NCBI GenBank assembly: GCA_026984035.1
Contig: JALSSW010000158.1
Coordinates: 1-39,496 of the forward strand
DNA from: Planctomycetota bacterium
Lineage (GTDB): Bacteria > Planctomycetota > UBA1135 > GCA-002748355
DNA length: 39,496 nucleotides
Direction: 5' to 3'
Part shown: positions 35,957 through 39,496 of the stretch, piece by piece
How the letters are laid out: each line of letters opens with the position of its first letter
Position numbering within the stretch: the first letter of the stretch is position 1
Notes under the pieces: model-generated
Told to the model about the DNA's origin: nothing
Databases searched by the model: none
What the model saw: only the letters and a program-made list of their open reading frames with translations
Program-made: the position numbers and the translations under genes

Positions 35957-36530
35957 TCCCTTTGCCCTCCCAAAAGCCATCTTCCTAGACCGTGATGGAG
36001 TCCTGAACAAAGAACGAGGCTTTATCAGTGACCCCGACCAGCTAGAGCCCACCGAAGGCATCCTGGAGGCCCTCCGGGCTTGGAAAAAACGGGGATTCCT
36101 CCTCCTCGTCGTCTCCAACCAATCCGGCCTTGCCCGCGGGCTTTACAGTTTTGACGATCTACAAGCGATCCACGCAAAACTCCGCAAGTTTTGTGGCCGG
36201 CTTCTGGATGCAATCTACGTCTGCCCCCACCACCCCGATCAAGGGAACTCTCCTCTCAAGAGGCCTTGCCCCTGCAGAAAACCCAGCTCGGGAATGCTCA
36301 CCCAAGCCCTCCGGGACTGGCGCCTCAGCCCTGCCCGATGTCTCCTTTTAGGGGACGCCCCCCGCGATCTTGTTGCTGCCCGCAGCCTGGGCATCCAAGC
36401 CGCAGTCATGATGGGTCCCAAGCTGGCAAGTCCGGAACAATGGCCTGTGGACCTTGCCCCTCAACCAAAATTTCTTCCCAACCTCAAAGCTGCCGTTGAC
36501 TGGACCGACAAGGTCATGGAAGACGCTTAA
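35949..36530 (+). CDS. gmhB: D-glycero-D-manno-heptose 1,7-bisphosphate phosphatase (HAD family)
   Basis: GmhB removes the C7 phosphate in the pathway to ADP- or GDP-heptose, used for lipopolysaccharide or surface glycans. The ATG at 35949 is chosen because AAGGAAA precedes it and the HAD motif I starts nearby. The 193 residues match the family (about 190). Motif I is FLDRDGVLN (D14 nucleophile, D16), motif II is VVSNQSGLARG, and motif IV is LLGDAPRDL. The structural zinc ligands appear as C92, H94, C107 and C109 in CPHH and CPC, as in E. coli GmhB. Histidinol phosphatases are close relatives, but the zinc loop and length favour GmhB. Its end overlaps the convergent downstream gene by 17 bases. 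Confidence 0.88.
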   Translation: MADPFALPKAIFLDRDGVLNKERGFISDPDQLEPTEGILEALRAWKKRGFLLLVVSNQSGLARGLYSFDDLQAIHAKLRKFCGRLLDAIYVCPHHPDQGNSPLKRPCPCRKPSSGMLTQALRDWRLSPARCLLLGDAPRDLVAARSLGIQAAVMMGPKLASPEQWPVDLAPQPKFLPNLKAAVDWTDKVMEDA

Positions 36531-38604
36531 AGATCCATCCCCCCAGAGGCCTGACGAGAAATCCCGGGAGCTTTTTCCAAATCCGCTGATACACTCCCAA
36601 CTTTGGATTATCTGGATGAAAATCCGGGAGCTTTCCTTTCTCTCCCAAGAAATATTGATAATGCAGAGGTTCTGGCTGGAAGCCCATGTTCTTTTTGAAT
36701 TTGGCCGCTCCGGAGTCTTTCCGACTCCGACCAAAATCAAAGATCTTAAATCCCTTCGCTGAGGCCCATTCCATCAGACGCCAATACATGTAGTTATTGG
36801 CGCCACGGCCCTCTCGGGTGGAAAGCGCACCCGAATAATAGGGCATCAAACAATCTCCATGAATAAAGCTCAGGACAGTTGCGATCGTCTGCCCATCGGG
36901 GCGGTCCACGCAATGCATCACCATCTTTGGGCCAAGGTTACGTTCCAGGGCCGCCAACATGGAAAAGGGAATCGAAGGGGAGCCCAACTCCTGCTTGTTG
37001 GTCGCAAACAAAGAGTGAAAAAGCTTGAGATCCCTTCGTTCGGAGAAACGAAAGTTCCCATCATCCCTGGCCTTCCGGATTTCAGCGCGGGCTTTTCGGG
37101 GGATCATTCCCAAACATTCCGCTGGATCCTCGGGAAGCTCTCTCCGAAAAGTGACATAGCGATTGGTCTCGACTCCATTTAAATCCAGAGGGTCTTTCTG
37201 ACGGAGTTCGAGGTATCGGTTGCGGTGGGATCCGGAGAGGTCCGCAGCGCGAGCCACAAGGCCTCGGGCCGCTTCTGTCCCACGGGCGAGAACGCCACCA
37301 TACACACCGAAGGGCATCGAGACCGCAACATGGCCCAAGAAGGGAGATTTGATTTCGAAGAAGGAAAGGACTCCCAGAATCTGATGGCCCTTTTCAGCCA
37401 CCAGGACTTCGCCCGGAGACTCTAAGACATCCTCCACCATCCGGCGCCAGGAGGATGTGTGGAAGAGTGTCCCCTGGGGATGTTCCCTTACAAAACGATC
37501 TAAGACGAGATCCTCTCCCGGGGCCGCGTGCCGAATGATGAGAGGGCTCACCCCGGCTTCTTTTATTTCAGATCGTTCCAAAGAAACAAGATCCACCTCG
37601 CATTCACCTTCTCCGGTTTCCAATTCTGATGGCGGGGGATTCGGAACGCCGGAAGAAAGAATCCGCTGAACCTTATAGTCCCTCAGATTCCTTGCCCTCG
37701 TAAAGATAATCACTTCTCCCACAAGGCCAAACCCGATCAACTGCAAGCCGAAGGTAACGAGAACGATCCCCATCAAAAAGATCGGGCGATCTTGGATACT
37801 CGATCCATGAAAGACCTTCTCATAAACGGGGGGAACGCCCAGAAGGAGTCCAAACAAGATCAAAACGAGGCCCAGGGAACCAAAGAAACGAATCGGCTTG
37901 CTTGTGAAGCGTGTGAGGAAGGTTACTGCAAGGATGTCTAACAGCCTTCGAAGATAAACTCCGATCCCGAAAAAACCTGTCTTGCCCCTCTCCTCAAGGT
38001 GGCGGACCGAAACCTCAGTTACGCGGAACCCTTGCCGCTCCGCAAGGATGGGAAGGAAACGAAACTGATCCCCATAGATAGGGATCTCTTCCAAGACTTC
38101 TCGCTTCATCCCACGGAAGGTGCAATTGAGGTCATGCAATCCGTTTTGGGACAGTTTTCGTAAAAACCAGTTAAAGAAACGGGATTGCAAACGGTTGAGC
38201 AAAGGATCCACACGAGGATGGCGCCAACTGCAGACAAAGTCTGCCTGTGATTCCAGGAGGCCCAGGAACGACCCGATGGCTGCTGGATCGATCTGCAAAT
38301 AATCCGGAGAAGTGACGATGTACCGTCCCTGCGAATGGTCTCTGGCGGCAGCATAGGCGATAGATTCCCCATTCCCCTTACCTTGGAGGACGAGAACTCG
38401 AAAAGCCTGATGGGAAGCTTCCAAAGCTTCGCATTCTTCCAGGATCCTTCCCCCCACCCCGTCCAGAATGAAGAGGACCTCCCCCCGTATCTCCAGGGTC
38501 TCCATTGCCTTCCGATACGTTTCTCCCAGCGCTCGGATCTTTGCTTCTGAATCCGTCACATGGACAAAAATCGAGAGGTCCAGGACTTCGGGCTTAGCCC
38601 CCAT
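36514..38604 (-). CDS. Degenerate family 2 glycosyltransferase fused to a FemAB-type acyltransferase
   Basis: I place the start at ATG 38604, with GGGAGG six to seven bases upstream, giving 696 residues. Residues about 11-225 align by eye with the DPM1/GtrB-like enzyme encoded just upstream, including the HD-x-x-C stretch HDLNCTFRGM, with two membrane spans after it (about 242-259 and 275-301). The nucleotide-binding VDDGS is replaced by ILDGV (46-50) and the metal-binding MDGD by SPDY (99-102), so catalysis is doubtful. Residues about 354-656 form a FemAB/GNAT domain; GVYGGVLARG, GANNYMYWRLMEWA and KIFDFGRSRKDSG match FemAB proteins linked with XrtA/PEP-CTERM systems. It may add an aminoacyl or similar group to a membrane-linked glycan. 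It overlaps the upstream gene by eleven bases. Confidence 0.82.
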   Translation of the reverse strand: MGAKPEVLDLSIFVHVTDSEAKIRALGETYRKAMETLEIRGEVLFILDGVGGRILEECEALEASHQAFRVLVLQGKGNGESIAYAAARDHSQGRYIVTSPDYLQIDPAAIGSFLGLLESQADFVCSWRHPRVDPLLNRLQSRFFNWFLRKLSQNGLHDLNCTFRGMKREVLEEIPIYGDQFRFLPILAERQGFRVTEVSVRHLEERGKTGFFGIGVYLRRLLDILAVTFLTRFTSKPIRFFGSLGLVLILFGLLLGVPPVYEKVFHGSSIQDRPIFLMGIVLVTFGLQLIGFGLVGEVIIFTRARNLRDYKVQRILSSGVPNPPPSELETGEGECEVDLVSLERSEIKEAGVSPLIIRHAAPGEDLVLDRFVREHPQGTLFHTSSWRRMVEDVLESPGEVLVAEKGHQILGVLSFFEIKSPFLGHVAVSMPFGVYGGVLARGTEAARGLVARAADLSGSHRNRYLELRQKDPLDLNGVETNRYVTFRRELPEDPAECLGMIPRKARAEIRKARDDGNFRFSERRDLKLFHSLFATNKQELGSPSIPFSMLAALERNLGPKMVMHCVDRPDGQTIATVLSFIHGDCLMPYYSGALSTREGRGANNYMYWRLMEWASAKGFKIFDFGRSRKDSGAAKFKKNMGFQPEPLHYQYFLGEKGKLPDFHPDNPKLGVYQRIWKKLPGFLVRPLGGWIFKRLP

Positions 38605-39496
38605 GGGATTCCTCCCTCTGTCCCAACCGGGTTTCAACAGGTTCGATTCCGACGCGGGTGAAATAACCTGAGACATGAACAGACAGCTCCGCGAGAAGGC
38701 CTAGAAGAAAGAAATTGAGAGCTGTAATCCCGATCACAACTGAAGCAGTCATGTAGGAGAGATCCCAGCGGACCAGGAAGTGAATTCCACCTTCCCGCTC
38801 AAACTTGAAGAGCCCCATGAGGGCAAAGAATAAGGACGCAGCCCAAAGAGGCAGACTGGCCACCCCAAAATATCGGCCAGGGTGGGCAGCAAAACGTGCA
38901 ATCATTCGAACAACCATGAGATCGGTCAGAACCTTCAAAATCCTGGAGATTCCATATTTGGAGGTTCCATAAAGGCGGGGATGGTGCTTGACGGGCAGCT
39001 CGGTGACCCTCGCACCTGCGCCTGAGGCCAGTGCGGGAATAAAGCGGTGCATGTCGGAATAAAGGTGCAACCTTTTGACAACCCAGGATCGGTAGGCCTT
39101 GAGAGTGCATCCTGTGTCATGGATAGAAACCCCCGTAAGGGATGCGATCAAACGATTGGCAACCCAGGAAGGGAATTTCCGGGAAAAAGCCCGGTCCTGC
39201 CGGTCCTTTCGCCAGCCGCAGACGACATCGAATCCCTTCTCGATTTCATGAAGGAGGATGGGGATATCAGCTGGATCGTTTTGAAGATCCCCGTCCATGG
39301 TGACGACGAATTCTCCCCGACAAAAATCAAAACCCGCAGACATCGCAGCCGTTTGCCCGAAATTACTTCGGAGTTCTACAATCTGAATCCGTGGATCCTC
39401 TTGGGCCATCTCCCGGAGGAGAGAGCGGCTTCCGTCTGTGGATCCATCATCGACATAGAGGATTTCAAATGAGGCAACATTCCCTTCAAGAGCACG
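38594..39496 (-). CDS. Family 2 glycosyltransferase, DPM1/GtrB-like (5' end beyond the right edge)
   Basis: The frame is open to the right edge, so the start is missing; about 300 residues are seen. The nucleotide-binding motif YVDDGSTDGS lies close to the edge, and the metal-binding motif is VTMDGDLQNDP. SIHDTGCTLKAYR and GTSKYGISRILKVLTDLM are typical of polyprenyl-phosphate sugar transferases. Two C-terminal membrane segments follow (about FGVASLPLWAASLFFALMG and SVVIGITALNFFLLGLL). It probably transfers a sugar from a nucleotide donor to undecaprenyl phosphate at the inner membrane. The last eleven bases overlap the fused gene downstream, which appears to be a diverged duplicate of it. 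Confidence 0.93.
   Translation of the reverse strand, partial: RALEGNVASFEILYVDDGSTDGSRSLLREMAQEDPRIQIVELRSNFGQTAAMSAGFDFCRGEFVVTMDGDLQNDPADIPILLHEIEKGFDVVCGWRKDRQDRAFSRKFPSWVANRLIASLTGVSIHDTGCTLKAYRSWVVKRLHLYSDMHRFIPALASGAGARVTELPVKHHPRLYGTSKYGISRILKVLTDLMVVRMIARFAAHPGRYFGVASLPLWAASLFFALMGLFKFEREGGIHFLVRWDLSYMTASVVIGITALNFFLLGLLAELSVHVSGYFTRVGIEPVETRLGQREESHGG

Overview
The window looks like a stretch of chromosome from a diderm (Gram-negative-type) bacterium of moderate GC content. It encodes an outer-membrane secretin, a GmhB-type heptose phosphatase, a lipoprotein and several exported proteins. The phylum cannot be fixed from the sequence alone. A short exported HEAT-like protein, a FemAB protein resembling those of exosortase (XrtA/PEP-CTERM) systems, a PEGA lipoprotein and a membrane-fused spermidine-synthase-like protein would fit Planctomycetota or a relative. 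That is inference. I see no tRNA, rRNA, CRISPR array, insertion sequence or prophage gene. Gene packing is tight, with many 4 to 20 base overlaps.

Left part (1-3748, minus strand): a CitMHS/NhaD-like ion antiporter, a PTS EIIA (PtsN-like) protein, and immediately after it a membrane protein that runs off the left edge and looks like a fused membrane/spermidine-synthase protein. A 505-base region then separates this from a plus-strand type II secretion run, gspD-E-F-G-H-I-J (4254-12654). That run ends against a convergent aspS. No gspC, K, L, M or O is present. GspI and GspJ carry unusual low-complexity additions. A GT-C-like polytopic membrane protein follows at 14620-16062.

Middle (16163-24356, minus strand): a complete F1Fo ATP synthase operon in the order atpZ-atpI-atpB-atpE-atpF-atpH-atpA-atpG-atpD-atpC. 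The c subunit has a proton-type ion site. Reading away from it is hslU without hslV. Next come three translationally coupled genes: an ECF-type sigma factor, a probable membrane anti-sigma factor with a duplicated motif, and an exported protein of unknown function. A small convergent exported HEAT-like gene lies after them.

Right part (29648-39496): rpoN and efp, a LOG-family nucleotidase-like protein on the minus strand, then an overlapping plus-strand series of a secreted M14 metallocarboxypeptidase, a PEGA lipoprotein and gmhB. Coming in from the right edge on the minus strand are two overlapping genes. One is a DPM1/GtrB-like family 2 glycosyltransferase. The other fuses a second, apparently inactivated copy of that enzyme to a FemAB acyltransferase domain. 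The most unusual items are this pseudo-glycosyltransferase/FemAB fusion, the sigma/anti-sigma/exported-protein trio, the modified GspI/GspJ pseudopilins, and an RNA hairpin that would cover the gspD ribosome binding site and start codon.
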